Assembly: GCF_014650115.1 (NCBI RefSeq)
Contig: NZ_BMUI01000006.1
Location: 186,001 to 250,000, forward strand
Reading direction: 5' to 3'
Source of the DNA: Streptomyces olivaceoviridis
Lineage (GTDB): Bacteria > Actinomycetota > Actinomycetes > Streptomycetales > Streptomycetaceae
Length of the DNA: 64,000 bases
Of this stretch, positions 1-8,608 are shown piece after piece. A model generated the notes under the pieces. It was not told where the DNA came from. It saw only the letters and a program-made list of their open reading frames with translations, and did no database searches. The translations under genes were made by a program, and so were the position numbers. Position 1 is the stretch's first letter. The number at the start of each line of letters is the position of its first letter.

Positions 1-1
1 G

Positions 2-199
2 GACACCGGCCTGGTGTCCATCGGGGGTGCGGTGGACGCGGTACGGGCGGCCGACATCATCGTGGGCCGCAGTCTGAACTACACGCCGTACATCGTCGCG
101 GGGCTGGTGTTCGTGGCGCTGACCATCCCGATGACCCGGTTCACCGACTGGGTGACGGCCCGGATGGACCGGCGGCGGGCCCAGGGAGGGTCCCTGTGA
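2..199 (+). CDS. Amino-acid ABC transporter permease, C-terminal fragment
   Basis: This is the last 65 residues of a gene that begins before the window; the frame is open from base 2. It contains one hydrophobic span (about YIVAGLVFVALTIPMT) and a basic tail, as at the end of HisM/GlnP-type permeases of polar amino-acid importers. The assignment rests mainly on the next gene, 19 bases downstream, which is a polar amino-acid type ATPase. The two probably belong to one operon with a substrate-binding protein upstream of the window. The substrate cannot be told from this fragment. Confidence 0.75.
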   Translation, partial: DTGLVSIGGAVDAVRAADIIVGRSLNYTPYIVAGLVFVALTIPMTRFTDWVTARMDRRRAQGGSL

Positions 200-218
200 G
201 CGCCTGGGGAGGAGCCCT

Positions 219-995
219 GTGAGCACGCCCGAGAACACGCCCGTGAGCAACGCGCCGGTGCTGCGGATGGAGTCCGTCCGCAAGACCTTCGGCGGCTCGG
301 TCGTCCTGCGGGACGTCGGTCTGGAGGTCGCCCCGCACACGGTGACCGCGCTGATCGGCGCCTCCGGCTCGGGCAAGTCCACGCTGCTGCGCTGCGCCAA
401 CCTCCTGGAGGAGATCGACGACGGCGCCATCTGGCTGGACGGCGAGGAGATCACCGACCCGCGCGTGGACCAGGACGCGGTACGGCGCCGGATCGGCGTC
501 GTCTTCCAGGCGTACAACCTCTTCCCGCACATGACGGTGCTGGACAACATCACGCTCGCTCCGCGTCGGGTGCACGGCGTCTCCCGCACGGAGGCCGAGG
601 AGCGGGCCAGGGGGCTGCTGGAGCGCCTCGGGCTGGGCGGCAAGGCCGATGCCTACCCGGACCGGCTCAGCGGCGGTCAGCAGCAGCGTGTGGCGATCGT
701 CCGGGCCCTCGCGGTGCGGCCCCGGCTGTTGCTGCTGGACGAGATCACGGCCGCGCTCGACCCCGAGCTGGTGGGCGAGGTGCTGGAGGTGGTGCGTGGC
801 CTCAAGGACGAGGGCATGACCATGGTGCTGGCCACGCACGAGATGGGCTTCGCGCGGGATGTCGCCGATCAGGTCTGCTTCCTGGACGGCGGGGTCGTGC
901 TGGAGCGCGGCACCGCCGAGCAGGTCTTCGGTGACCCGCAGCAGGAGCGCACGCGGCGCTTCCTGCGGCGGATCGTGGAGGCGGGCCGGCTGTAG
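219..995 (+). CDS. Polar amino-acid ABC transporter ATP-binding protein
   Basis: A 258-aa ATPase that would energise amino-acid import at the cytoplasmic face of the membrane. It has Walker A GASGSGKS (about residues 42-49), Q-loop VVFQAYNLFPHMTVLDN, signature LSGGQQQR, Walker B LLLLDEITAALDPE and H-loop ATHEMGFARDVAD. The QAYNLFPHMTVL segment and the size are typical of GlnQ/HisP-type proteins. The GTG start is preceded by GGGGAGGAG. The gene follows a permease fragment and ends 14 bases before the convergent aroQ gene. Function as a polar amino-acid importer is secure at family level; the substrate is unknown. Confidence 0.93.
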   Translation: MSTPENTPVSNAPVLRMESVRKTFGGSVVLRDVGLEVAPHTVTALIGASGSGKSTLLRCANLLEEIDDGAIWLDGEEITDPRVDQDAVRRRIGVVFQAYNLFPHMTVLDNITLAPRRVHGVSRTEAEERARGLLERLGLGGKADAYPDRLSGGQQQRVAIVRALAVRPRLLLLDEITAALDPELVGEVLEVVRGLKDEGMTMVLATHEMGFARDVADQVCFLDGGVVLERGTAEQVFGDPQQERTRRFLRRIVEAGRL

Positions 996-1008
996 TCCCG
1001 CGCGCGGG

Positions 1009-1482
1009 TCACGCGTCCGCTCGCGCCGCTCCGGCCAGTGCCGCGACCCGCTCCACGCCGAACACATAGCCCTGCACTCCGCATCCCGCGATCACGCCGT
1101 CGGCGCGCAGCGAGACGTAGGAGTGGTGCCGGAACGATTCGCGCCGGTGGATGTTGGAGATGTGCACCTCCAGCACGGGCATGCCGTCACAGGTGTTGAG
1201 CGCGTCCAGGATGGCGACCGACGTGTGCGAGTAGGCGCCGGGATTGATGACGATCCCGCAGTGGCTCAGCCGCGCCTCGTGGATCCAGTCGACCAGCTCC
1301 CCCTCGTGGTTGGACTGGCGGAAGTCGACCGTGCCGCCGTGCGCGGCCGCCGCCTCGGCGCACAGCGCCTCGACGTCGGCCAGCGTCTCGTTGCCGTAGA
1401 TCTCGGGCTGGCGCTGACCGAGGAGGTTCAGGTTGGGCCCGTTGAGGATCATGATCGGGGCGTTGGCCAGGGTGCGGGGCAC
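1009..1482 (-). CDS. aroQ: 3-dehydroquinate dehydratase, type II
   Basis: A 157-aa type II dehydroquinase, which converts 3-dehydroquinate to 3-dehydroshikimate in the shikimate pathway or in quinate use. It shows the family signatures [19 protein letters not shown] (catalytic Tyr and Arg region), [14 protein letters not shown] and [12 protein letters not shown], and the substrate-binding [20 protein letters not shown] with the catalytic His. Length is normal. The GTG start lies about 4 bases after GGAGGA. It is not next to other aro genes. The MFS carrier that follows divergently could transport an organic acid, but this link is only inferred. Confidence 0.95.
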   Translation of the reverse strand: MPRTLANAPIMILNGPNLNLLGQRQPEIYGNETLADVEALCAEAAAAHGGTVDFRQSNHEGELVDWIHEARLSHCGIVINPGAYSHTSVAILDALNTCDGMPVLEVHISNIHRRESFRHHSYVSLRADGVIAGCGVQGYVFGVERVAALAGAARADA

Positions 1483-1659
1483 GGTTCCTCCGGTCCGTTC
1501 GGGGCGGTCCGTCCACGACCGCTGCTCGCACCCGGTCTATCACGCCGGTCGGCGCCGGCAGCGGGCCCCGTACGCCGGTCGCCACGGCGCGCACCCACGT
1601 CCCGTGATCACCTCCGCGCGCCCCCGTAACCCTTGATCACGGTGGGTAGTTGACGCGGC

Positions 1660-2964
1660 ATGCACGATGTACGCGCCGTAAACGCCCCGTCCATGCCGCG
1701 GCTCGCCGCCGCCTCGCTCGCCGGGACAGCGATCGAGTTCTACGACTTCTTCGTCTTCGGGACCGCGGCGGCTCTGGTCCTGGGGCCGCTGTTCTTCCCG
1801 ACGTTCTCGCCGGTCGCCGGGACGCTCGCGGCGTTCGGGACGTTCGGGGTGGGGTTCGTGGCCCGGCCGCTGGGCTCAGTGATCTTCGGGCACCTCGGGG
1901 ACCGGCGCGGCCGGCGTCCGGTGCTCATCATCTCGCTGCTGCTCACCGGCGCCTCGACGGTCGCGGTCGGCTGTGTGCCGTCCTACGGGACCATCGGCGT
2001 GGCCGCGCCCGTGCTGCTGCTCGTGCTGCGTTTCCTCCAGGGGCTGGGGCTCGGCGGTGAGTGGGGCGGAGCGGTGCTGCTGACCGCCGAACACGCTCCC
2101 GCCGGGCGGCGTGCCCTGTGGTCGAGCTTCCCCCAGATCGGGCCGGCGCTCGGCTTCGTCCTGGCCAACGGGGTGGTGCTCGCGCTGTCGGCAGGGCTGT
2201 CCGACGCGGAGTTCGCCCGGTGGGGCTGGCGCGTACCGTTCTGGGCGGCCGGCGTCCTCGCGCTGGCCGGTCTGTGGCTGCGCTCCTCCCTCAGGGAGAG
2301 TCCCCGCTTCCTGGAGATCGACGACCACGCGCGCGTGCCGCTCGTGGAGGTGGTACGGCACCACGGGCGGCTGGTGCTTCTGACGGCCGGAGCTCTCGCG
2401 GTCGGTTACGCGGTGTTCTACGCGGTGACGACCTGGTCGCTGGCGTACGCGACGGAACGGCTCGGCGTGAGCCGTACGGTCATGCTGATGTGCGTCATGT
2501 GCGCGGTGCTGGTGAAGGGCGCGCTCACGCCCGTCGTGGCACTGTTCGGCGACCGGTACGGACGTCGGCCGCTGTGTCTGACGGGGTGTACGGCCTGCGT
2601 CCTGTGGATGTTGCCGATGGTCGCCCTCCTCGCGACCGGCGAGCCGCTGCTGATGTTCCTGGCCATCCTGGGCGCCCTGATCGCCTTCATCACCATGTTC
2701 GCGGTGATCGCCGCGTACCTGCCGGAACTGTACGAGGCCCGGGTGCGCTGCACCGGCGCCGCCGTGGGCTACAACCTCGGCGGGGTCTTCGGCGGCGCCC
2801 TCACCCCGATCGTCGCCACGGCGCTCGCGGAGCAGGGCGGACGGGTCCCCTGGGGCGTGGGGGCGTACCTCACGGGCATCGCGCTGATCAGCCTGGTCTG
2901 TTTCGCACTACTGCCGGAGACGCGGCCGGTGCCCGTGCCGGCGGTCGAGCCGGTCACGGGCTGA
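1660..2964 (+). CDS. MFS transporter, metabolite:H+ symporter (MHS) family
   Basis: A 434-aa inner-membrane protein with about 12 hydrophobic helices. MHS/ProP-ShiA-type motifs are present: GTAIEFYDFFVFG in helix 1, the loop GHLGDRRGRRPVL after helix 2, the related loop GDRYGRRPL after helix 7, and GLGLGGEWGGAVLL in helix 4. These carriers usually move organic acids, betaines or shikimate with protons. The nearby aroQ, transcribed divergently, makes a shikimate- or quinate-like substrate possible but unproven. The start could also be the downstream ATG at 1693; no strong ribosome binding site decides. Confidence 0.88.
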   Translation: MHDVRAVNAPSMPRLAAASLAGTAIEFYDFFVFGTAAALVLGPLFFPTFSPVAGTLAAFGTFGVGFVARPLGSVIFGHLGDRRGRRPVLIISLLLTGASTVAVGCVPSYGTIGVAAPVLLLVLRFLQGLGLGGEWGGAVLLTAEHAPAGRRALWSSFPQIGPALGFVLANGVVLALSAGLSDAEFARWGWRVPFWAAGVLALAGLWLRSSLRESPRFLEIDDHARVPLVEVVRHHGRLVLLTAGALAVGYAVFYAVTTWSLAYATERLGVSRTVMLMCVMCAVLVKGALTPVVALFGDRYGRRPLCLTGCTACVLWMLPMVALLATGEPLLMFLAILGALIAFITMFAVIAAYLPELYEARVRCTGAAVGYNLGGVFGGALTPIVATALAEQGGRVPWGVGAYLTGIALISLVCFALLPETRPVPVPAVEPVTG

Positions 2965-2975
2965 CCGGACGCATC

Positions 2976-2988
2976 GCGGGCTTCCCGC
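2976..2988. terminator. Small hairpin between convergent genes
   Basis: GCGGG-CTT-CCCGC forms a short GC-rich hairpin in the 27-base gap between the convergent MFS and antiporter genes. It could serve both as a weak bidirectional terminator. There is no T tract, so support is limited. Confidence 0.3.
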
Positions 2989-2991
2989 CCG

Positions 2992-4092
2992 CTACGGGTT
3001 GATCGCCAGTTCCAGGTAGGCGGCGAACAGCACCAGGTGGACACCCCCTTGGAGGGGCGTGGCCCGGCCCGGCACGACGGTCAGGGAACTGACCACCACG
3101 GTCAGCGCGAGCAGCAGCATGTGGGTCGCGCCGAGGCCTAGGACGAGCGGCCCGGACAGCCATACGGACGCGAGCGCCACGGCCGGGATGGTCAGGCCGA
3201 TGCTGGCCATCGCGGAGCCGAGCGCCAGGTTGAGGCTGGTCTGCACCCGGTCGCGGCGAGCGGAGCGCAGGGCGGCGATGGTCTCGGGCAGCAGGACGAG
3301 CAGGGCGATGATCACGCCGACGACGGCCTGGTGCAGGCCCGCCGCCGCCACGCCCGACTCGATCGTGGGCGACACGCCCTTGGCCAGGCCGACCACGCCG
3401 ATCAGCGCCAGCCCGAGCAGGCCGAGGCTGGTCCAGGCGGTACGCGCGGACGGGGGCCGGGCGTGGTCGTCGGCCGTGATGACCTCTCCCTGCCGGGTGA
3501 TCGGCAGGAAGTAGTCGCGGTGGCGCACGGTCTGGGTGGCCACGAACAGCCCGTACAGGATCAGTGAGGACAGCGCCGCGAAGGTCAGCTGGATGGTGGA
3601 GAACTCGGGTCCGGGCTTGCTGGTGGTGAAGGTCGGCAGCACCAGGCTGAGCGTGGCCAGCGTCGCCACGGTCGCCAGGGCCGCGCCGGTGCCCTCGGGG
3701 TTGAAGACGGCCGTGCCGTGCCGCAGGGATGCGACGAGCAGGCAGATCCCGACGACGCCGTTGCAGGTGATCATCACCGCGGCGAAGACGGTGTCCCGGG
3801 CCAGCGTGGCACTCTTGTCGCCGCCGTCGGCCATGAGGGTGACGATCAAGGCCACCTCGATGATCGTGACGGCGATGGCGAGCACCAGGGAACCGAAGGG
3901 CTCGCCGACTCGGTGGGCGACCACCTCGGCGTGGTGCACGGCTGCCAGGACGGCACCGGCGAGAACGAGGGTCATCAGGCCGACGACCGCGCCGGGCATG
4001 CCCCGGCCCCAGGTGAAGACCAGCAGGACGACCGCGAGCACCGGCACGAGGATCGTCCATTGGCGGGTGAGCGACCGGAGCCGAGTGATCAT
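2992..4092 (-). CDS. Calcium:proton antiporter (Cax/ChaA type)
   Basis: A 366-aa membrane protein with about 10-11 hydrophobic segments that would exchange Ca2+ (or Na+/K+) for protons. Both alpha repeats of the cation/Ca2+ exchanger fold can be seen: VTIIEVALIVTLM in the first half, and LPETIAALRSARRD followed by NLALGSAMASIGLTIP in the second. This start (MITRLRSL) gives a normal ChaA-like N-terminus; an in-frame start at 4152 would add 20 hydrophilic residues. The nearest gene on the same strand is terC, but 227 bases separate them. Confidence 0.88.
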   Translation of the reverse strand: MITRLRSLTRQWTILVPVLAVVLLVFTWGRGMPGAVVGLMTLVLAGAVLAAVHHAEVVAHRVGEPFGSLVLAIAVTIIEVALIVTLMADGGDKSATLARDTVFAAVMITCNGVVGICLLVASLRHGTAVFNPEGTGAALATVATLATLSLVLPTFTTSKPGPEFSTIQLTFAALSSLILYGLFVATQTVRHRDYFLPITRQGEVITADDHARPPSARTAWTSLGLLGLALIGVVGLAKGVSPTIESGVAAAGLHQAVVGVIIALLVLLPETIAALRSARRDRVQTSLNLALGSAMASIGLTIPAVALASVWLSGPLVLGLGATHMLLLALTVVVSSLTVVPGRATPLQGGVHLVLFAAYLELAINP

Positions 4093-4319
4093 GCGGCGAT
4101 GGTCGCAGAGGCGTACAGAGTTCGCATTCCGTTCTTTCCGGATACCTCTCATCCTTTCCGGTGCGGGGCCCGGCGCCGGTGGGGCCGGGCACCCGCGTCG
4201 CTACGAGACGCCGCCGAGGGGCGATGACCTCGCTGAGGGCCCACGCACCCACGGCGAGGGCCGATACCCCCCGTTCACTGTGCGGCTACGTGGAACCGCG
4301 GGCTCCCGCTGCGCCCCGG

Positions 4320-5321
4320 TCAGACATCGACGCTGCTCTTGCGAGCGTCCTCGCCGTCGGCGTGCGCCTCCTCGTCGGCCGCCTGCTTCTTGGAGGCCAG
4401 CAAGCTGGTGACCGTGGTCACGGCCAGGACCGCGCAGATCACGCCGAGCGAGACCGGGATACTGATCTCGGGCACGTGGACACCGGACTCGTGCAGGGCG
4501 TGCAGCACCAGCTTGACGCCGATGAAGCCGAGGATGATCGACAGCCCGTACGACAGGTGGACCAGCTTCCTGAGCAACCCGCCGATGAGGAAGTACAGCT
4601 GACGCAGACCCATCAGGGCGAACGCGTTGGCGGTGAAGACGATGTACGGGTCCTGGGTCAGGCCGAAGATCGCGGGGATGGAGTCCAGGGCGAACAGCAC
4701 GTCCGTGGTGCCGATGGCGAGCATCACGACCAGCATCGGGGTCATGACGCGCTTGCCGTTCTGCTGGATCCACAGCTTGGTGCCGTGGTACCGGTCGGCC
4801 ACGCCGAACTTGCGCTCCACGGCCTTCAGCAGCTTGTTCCCCTCGTACTCCTCGTCGGCCTCGTCCGTGCGGGCCTCCTGGATGAGCTTCCAGGCGGTCC
4901 AGATCAGGAAGGCCCCGAAGAGGTAGAACACCCAGGAGAAGCTGGCGAGGATCGCGGCTCCGGCGGCTATGAAGACGGCCCGCAGGACCAGGGCTATGAG
5001 GACGCCGACGAGCAGGACGCGCTGCTGGTACTGCGCGGGCACCGCAAACTTCGCCATGATCAGGACGAAGACGAAGAGATTGTCGACGCTCAGGGACTTC
5101 TCGGTGATGAAGCCCGCGAAGAACTCACCGGCCGGCTGCCCGCCACCGAAGACGAGGAGGCCGAGACCGAAGAGACCGGCCAGGGCGATCCAGACGACCG
5201 TCCAGATGCCCGCTTCCTTGATCGACACCTCGTGCGGCTTGCGGCCGATGAAGAAGTCGACCGCGATCAGAGCGGCGAGACCCGCGATGGTGAGGACCCA
5301 TAGGGTCATGGAGACTTCCAC
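4320..5321 (-). CDS. TerC family integral membrane protein
   Basis: A 333-aa TerC/Alx-type protein with about nine transmembrane helices. Conserved acidic residues are in DNLFVFVLIMAKF and LFALDSIPAIFGLTQDP; family members are linked to tellurite resistance, Mn2+ efflux and metallation of secreted proteins. The C-terminus is a charged cytoplasmic tail rich in Asp, Glu and Lys. A GTG start at 5321 is chosen because GGAGG lies just upstream; the in-frame ATG at 5309 is further from it. A probable manganese riboswitch lies in the leader (5371-5461). Two TerD-domain genes follow upstream on the same strand. Confidence 0.93.
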   Translation of the reverse strand: MEVSMTLWVLTIAGLAALIAVDFFIGRKPHEVSIKEAGIWTVVWIALAGLFGLGLLVFGGGQPAGEFFAGFITEKSLSVDNLFVFVLIMAKFAVPAQYQQRVLLVGVLIALVLRAVFIAAGAAILASFSWVFYLFGAFLIWTAWKLIQEARTDEADEEYEGNKLLKAVERKFGVADRYHGTKLWIQQNGKRVMTPMLVVMLAIGTTDVLFALDSIPAIFGLTQDPYIVFTANAFALMGLRQLYFLIGGLLRKLVHLSYGLSIILGFIGVKLVLHALHESGVHVPEISIPVSLGVICAVLAVTTVTSLLASKKQAADEEAHADGEDARKSSVDV

Positions 5322-5370
5322 TGCACCTCCGGCATTACGTGACGGCAAACACATCAGCGTTGTCGCTGCC

Positions 5371-5461
5371 GGAGGTCTCTTCCACCCGTGATGGGCCGAC
5401 GCCCCGGGACCGGACCGGTCCGTACTGACGGGTGCGCCGCAGTCAAGGAGTACTCCCCTCC
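5371..5461 (-). promoter_or_regulatory. yybP-ykoY (manganese) riboswitch candidate
   Basis: Read on the minus strand, the terC leader starts with GGAGGGGAGTA and ends with GGAAGAGACCTCC, so GGAGG and CCTCC pair as the closing helix P1. Inside lies CCGTCAGTACGGACC, resembling the conserved GUCGUCAAUAC element. The GGGGAGUA and GAGACC elements are the most conserved parts of the yybP-ykoY class, which binds Mn2+ and often sits in front of TerC-like genes. The helix ends about 45 bases before the terC ribosome binding site. The call was made by eye; a covariance model search would settle it. Confidence 0.75.
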
Positions 5462-5546
5462 GCACGGAAGACAGTACCCCAATCACCAAGGAAAGGTAAA
5501 GTGAGAAGTAAAGTAACTTCCAAGTTACCTGGTCAGGCGGCTTTTA

Positions 5547-7595
5547 CTATCGCTTGGTGCGGGCTCCGGCCACCTCGGTGAGCACGTCGTGCACGATCCG
5601 GTCGGCGGCCGGGGGCAGTGAGGGTTCGTATGTCCAGGCGTGGCCGATCCACGGATCGGCGAGGTGGTCGTCGGGCAGCGGGGTGAGTCGCAGCAGCGAA
5701 CGCCACAGTGGATCGAGCAGGGGGCCGTAGGCGGTGGCCTCCCCACGGTCGGCGACGAGAAGGAGGTGTACGCCGACGGCCGGACCCTCGTCGGCGAGGT
5801 AACGGAGCCGGGTCACCGACCGGTCGTCGAACCCGTGCGGGAAGTCGTTGACGATCAGAAGCTGCTGGGCGGTGTCCACATCGGCAGGCAGCGACTCGGC
5901 CGCGCCGCCGCGCACCGCCATCTGCACCAGGTCGACCCGCCGGGTGAGCCGCTCCAGCGTCTGCGAGACACCCGCCGCCCCGGTCGCGGGCGGCGACACG
6001 AGAACCCCGGCCCGCGTCAGCGGCAGCAGCGCGCGGTTCCCGGCCCCGGCAGGGTCGACCACCTGTACGGCGAACTCCCCGGCCGGGTGTACGGCGAGCA
6101 GGCGCGCCGCGAGGGCGACGGCCACGGACATGGCCAGGTGCCGCGGCTCGGTGGGGTCCGTCAGGGGAGCGGCGCCGGCCGCCGACGGACCGCTGTCGAT
6201 CCACAACCCCCTCTCCAGGGGCAGCCTGACCAGCAGGGGGATGTGCAGGGGCGCGCTTTCGGGCAGGTGGACATCACCGAGCCGCAGCGCCATCGGCGGC
6301 TCGGCAGGGACGCGGTAGGCGTGCCAGACGGGGCTGTCCCAGCGGGCGTAGGCGGGCGGGAGCGCGGGCTCGACCACCTCGGCCTCGGCGATGAGCTGGG
6401 CGAGGTCGCGATCGAAGGCTGCCCGCGCTCGGCCGGCCAACTGGGTCCGGCGAGCGTGGGCAGCCTCGCGCGCGGCACCGCCCGCCGTGCCGAGCCGCGT
6501 GCGGGGGTCGGCGAGGGCCTGGTCCAGTTCCTTCTCCAGGCGGGAGTCGGCGAAGTCGATGGCGCTCCGGTAGGCCGCCGTGGTGCGGGCCAGGTCCTCG
6601 AACATGCCCCAGACCTGGTTGTACAGCCGTTCCTCCATCGACCAGCCCACGGCGTCTCCGGCAACGGGCCGAGCGGGCTGGCCGTCGGCGACCGAGGGGG
6701 GCGGGGACGGACGGCCGCGGGTGCGGCGCGGGTGTGTGTAGTCGACGGGGCCGCCCGGCTGGTGAGGATCGGGGCCGCCATCCTCGTCAGGGCTCCGCGG
6801 GCCGTACGAACGCGGCGGCTCCGCCGGCCCGGAAGCGGACGACTGGGACGCGGTGGCGGGCCGAGGAGCCGACGCCGGTGGGGAAGGTGGTGAAGTGGTG
6901 GCGGGCTGAGAAGCCGACGCGGGCGGGGACGCGGTGGCGGGTTGAGAAGTGGGCACCGCTTGATGGGTGGGCGTGGCCTGCGGTGCCGGAGCGGGGGTGG
7001 GCCGGGTATCACGATCGGTCGGCGGTACGGGTGTCGTACCGGGCAGGCCCTGGACCACCGCCTCCTGGATGGCCGTCGCGAGGTCGTCCGCGTCGGGCAG
7101 CCCCTGGTCGGCGAGGAGGGCGGGGAGGCCGTTCGCATAGCCATGGCCCATCGCGCGCACTTTCCAGGCGCCCTGTCTGCGGTACAGCTCCAGGGCGATC
7201 ACGGCCGTCTCGGTGTCCAGGCCGGTGAGGGTGTAACAGGCCAGTTCGGTGCCGTCGTGGCCGCTCACCGTGGTGTGCGGGGCCGGGACGGCGCCAAAAC
7301 CGAGCGGGCCTGCCGTGCCGGTGGGCAGGGCGATGAAGACGTCGACGCGGTGCACGGCCTCGGGCAGGGCGGCCAGGTCGACGGCCAGGCGGTGCTCGGC
7401 GGCCACCTGCCGGGGCACCTGGACGCCGGGCAGGTGGGAGGCGCCGGGGTGGGCCACCCACTGGCGGCCGTGCACCGTGCCGTGCTCGTCGCCGAGCGTG
7501 GCTCCGGCGAGGACCGGCACTCCGGCCGAGATCCGGATCTCCAGCCGGACCTGGGACAGCGGGTGGTTCTGCCCCCGCACCAGCTCGGTCCCCAT
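5547..7595 (-). CDS. TerD domain fused to a degenerate FtsK-like module
   Basis: A 682-aa cytoplasmic protein. Residues 1 to about 180 form a TerD domain (MGTELVRGQNHPLSQ, later GHDGTELACYTLTGLDTETAV and LYRRQGAWKVRAMGHGYANGL). Residues about 190-310 are a Pro/Thr/Ser-rich linker, followed by a helical segment with many Arg, Ala and Glu. The C-terminal 230 residues have an FtsK/SpoIIIE-like order: a strand ending VQVVDPAGAGN, a Walker-B-like QQLLIVNDFPHG and a GVHLLLVADRG strand. The expected P-loop is missing (IDSGPSAAGAAPL instead), so ATP hydrolysis is doubtful. The start chosen gives the usual TerD N-terminus. TerD proteins bind Ca2+ in stress responses; the role of the fusion is unknown. 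Confidence 0.82.
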   Translation of the reverse strand: MGTELVRGQNHPLSQVRLEIRISAGVPVLAGATLGDEHGTVHGRQWVAHPGASHLPGVQVPRQVAAEHRLAVDLAALPEAVHRVDVFIALPTGTAGPLGFGAVPAPHTTVSGHDGTELACYTLTGLDTETAVIALELYRRQGAWKVRAMGHGYANGLPALLADQGLPDADDLATAIQEAVVQGLPGTTPVPPTDRDTRPTPAPAPQATPTHQAVPTSQPATASPPASASQPATTSPPSPPASAPRPATASQSSASGPAEPPRSYGPRSPDEDGGPDPHQPGGPVDYTHPRRTRGRPSPPPSVADGQPARPVAGDAVGWSMEERLYNQVWGMFEDLARTTAAYRSAIDFADSRLEKELDQALADPRTRLGTAGGAAREAAHARRTQLAGRARAAFDRDLAQLIAEAEVVEPALPPAYARWDSPVWHAYRVPAEPPMALRLGDVHLPESAPLHIPLLVRLPLERGLWIDSGPSAAGAAPLTDPTEPRHLAMSVAVALAARLLAVHPAGEFAVQVVDPAGAGNRALLPLTRAGVLVSPPATGAAGVSQTLERLTRRVDLVQMAVRGGAAESLPADVDTAQQLLIVNDFPHGFDDRSVTRLRYLADEGPAVGVHLLLVADRGEATAYGPLLDPLWRSLLRLTPLPDDHLADPWIGHAWTYEPSLPPAADRIVHDVLTEVAGARTKR

Positions 7596-7728
7596 CGCCG
7601 TCCCCCCTGTGTCGTTCGCTCGTGCGTGCCGCGCCGGGTGAGCGGGCGGTCCGGTGCCAGGGCCCTGTCGCCACATTCCCGTCGTCGCCCGCAGGACGGC
7701 CCCGCGGCGTCTGGTGCGTGCTCTGGGG

Positions 7729-7754
7729 TTCCCCCCCGGCCGAAGGCCGGGGAA
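7729..7754. repeat. GC-rich palindromic intergenic repeat / possible terminator
   Basis: A near-perfect inverted repeat (TTCCCC...CCGGCC, loop GAA, GGCCGGGGAA) in the 262-base gap between the two TerD genes. It lies downstream of the stand-alone terD and could end its transcript. Related GGGGGTWCCCCC elements occur near 21440 and 28362. Confidence 0.5.
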
Positions 7755-7857
7755 GTGCCGGGCTCAGGCCCTCGTGCTGGACGCACTCGGGTCTGGGCCG
7801 GCGCGGCGACACCAGGTGCGCGGCGTCGCGCGGCGGACGCGCACTGTCGGACAGGCC

Positions 7858-8436
7858 CTAGAGGTGCGGCAGGATCGCCGGCATCAGGTCCTGGAAGGTA
7901 CGGCCCCTGGCCGGGGCGCCGATGGCCGTCATCGTCCAGCCGGAGCCCGCCCGCTGCACCTTGGCCATGATCTGGGCGGTGTACTCGCCGCCGCCGGCCA
8001 GGGTGTAACGGGCGAGTTCCTGGCCGTTGGTCTCGTCCACGAGCCGGCAGAAGGCGTTCTGCACCTCCTGGAAGGTCTGGCCGGTGAAGGAGTTGACCGT
8101 GAAGACGATCTGGTCGATGTGGACCGGGACGCGTTGCAGGTCCACCAGGATGGCCTCGTCGTCGCCGCCCTGGCCGGCACCGCCGACGAGGTTGTCACCA
8201 GTGTGGCGCACGGAACCGTCGTCGCTGACCAGGTGGCGGAAGAAGACGACGTCCTTGGGCTCCGCACCGGCGAAGAGGACCGCCGAGGCGTCCAGGTCGA
8301 TCTCGCGGGTGCGGGAGCCGAACAGGCCGCGCCGCTTGGCCGCCTGCCAGCCGAGGCCCATGCGGACCGCTGTCAGGGTGGCCCCGTCCTTCTTCTCCAG
8401 GCTGATGGCCTGACCCTTGGACAAGTTGACGGACAC
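7858..8436 (-). CDS. TerD family stress protein
   Basis: A 192-aa stand-alone TerD protein. It begins MSVNLSKGQAISLEKKDG and carries the usual acidic Ca2+-binding loops around DLDASAVLF and the stretch HTGDNLVGGAGQGGDDEAI, followed by FTVNSFTGQTFQEVQNA and GGEYTAQIMAKVQRAGSGW. Proteins of this family are small cytoplasmic Ca2+-binding proteins associated with tellurite and other stresses, and in Streptomyces with Ca2+-dependent development. Length is normal. It lies 262 bases upstream of the TerD fusion gene on the same strand, with a hairpin between them, so joint transcription is uncertain. Confidence 0.95.
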   Translation of the reverse strand: MSVNLSKGQAISLEKKDGATLTAVRMGLGWQAAKRRGLFGSRTREIDLDASAVLFAGAEPKDVVFFRHLVSDDGSVRHTGDNLVGGAGQGGDDEAILVDLQRVPVHIDQIVFTVNSFTGQTFQEVQNAFCRLVDETNGQELARYTLAGGGEYTAQIMAKVQRAGSGWTMTAIGAPARGRTFQDLMPAILPHL

Positions 8437-8608
8437 GGCTGAATCCCCTCTCGACGGTCCCCTGTTGCCGCGCCGAGCCGTTGCTGCGCACCGCGCGGTT
8501 GATCAGAACACTACGCAGGGCCGCGGACAGTGCCGACCCCCGGACCGGGCTTTGTGTCGGGGTTGCAACACTTGGCGTGCGGGCCGGGGGCCGGTACCGG
8601 GCGGACAC

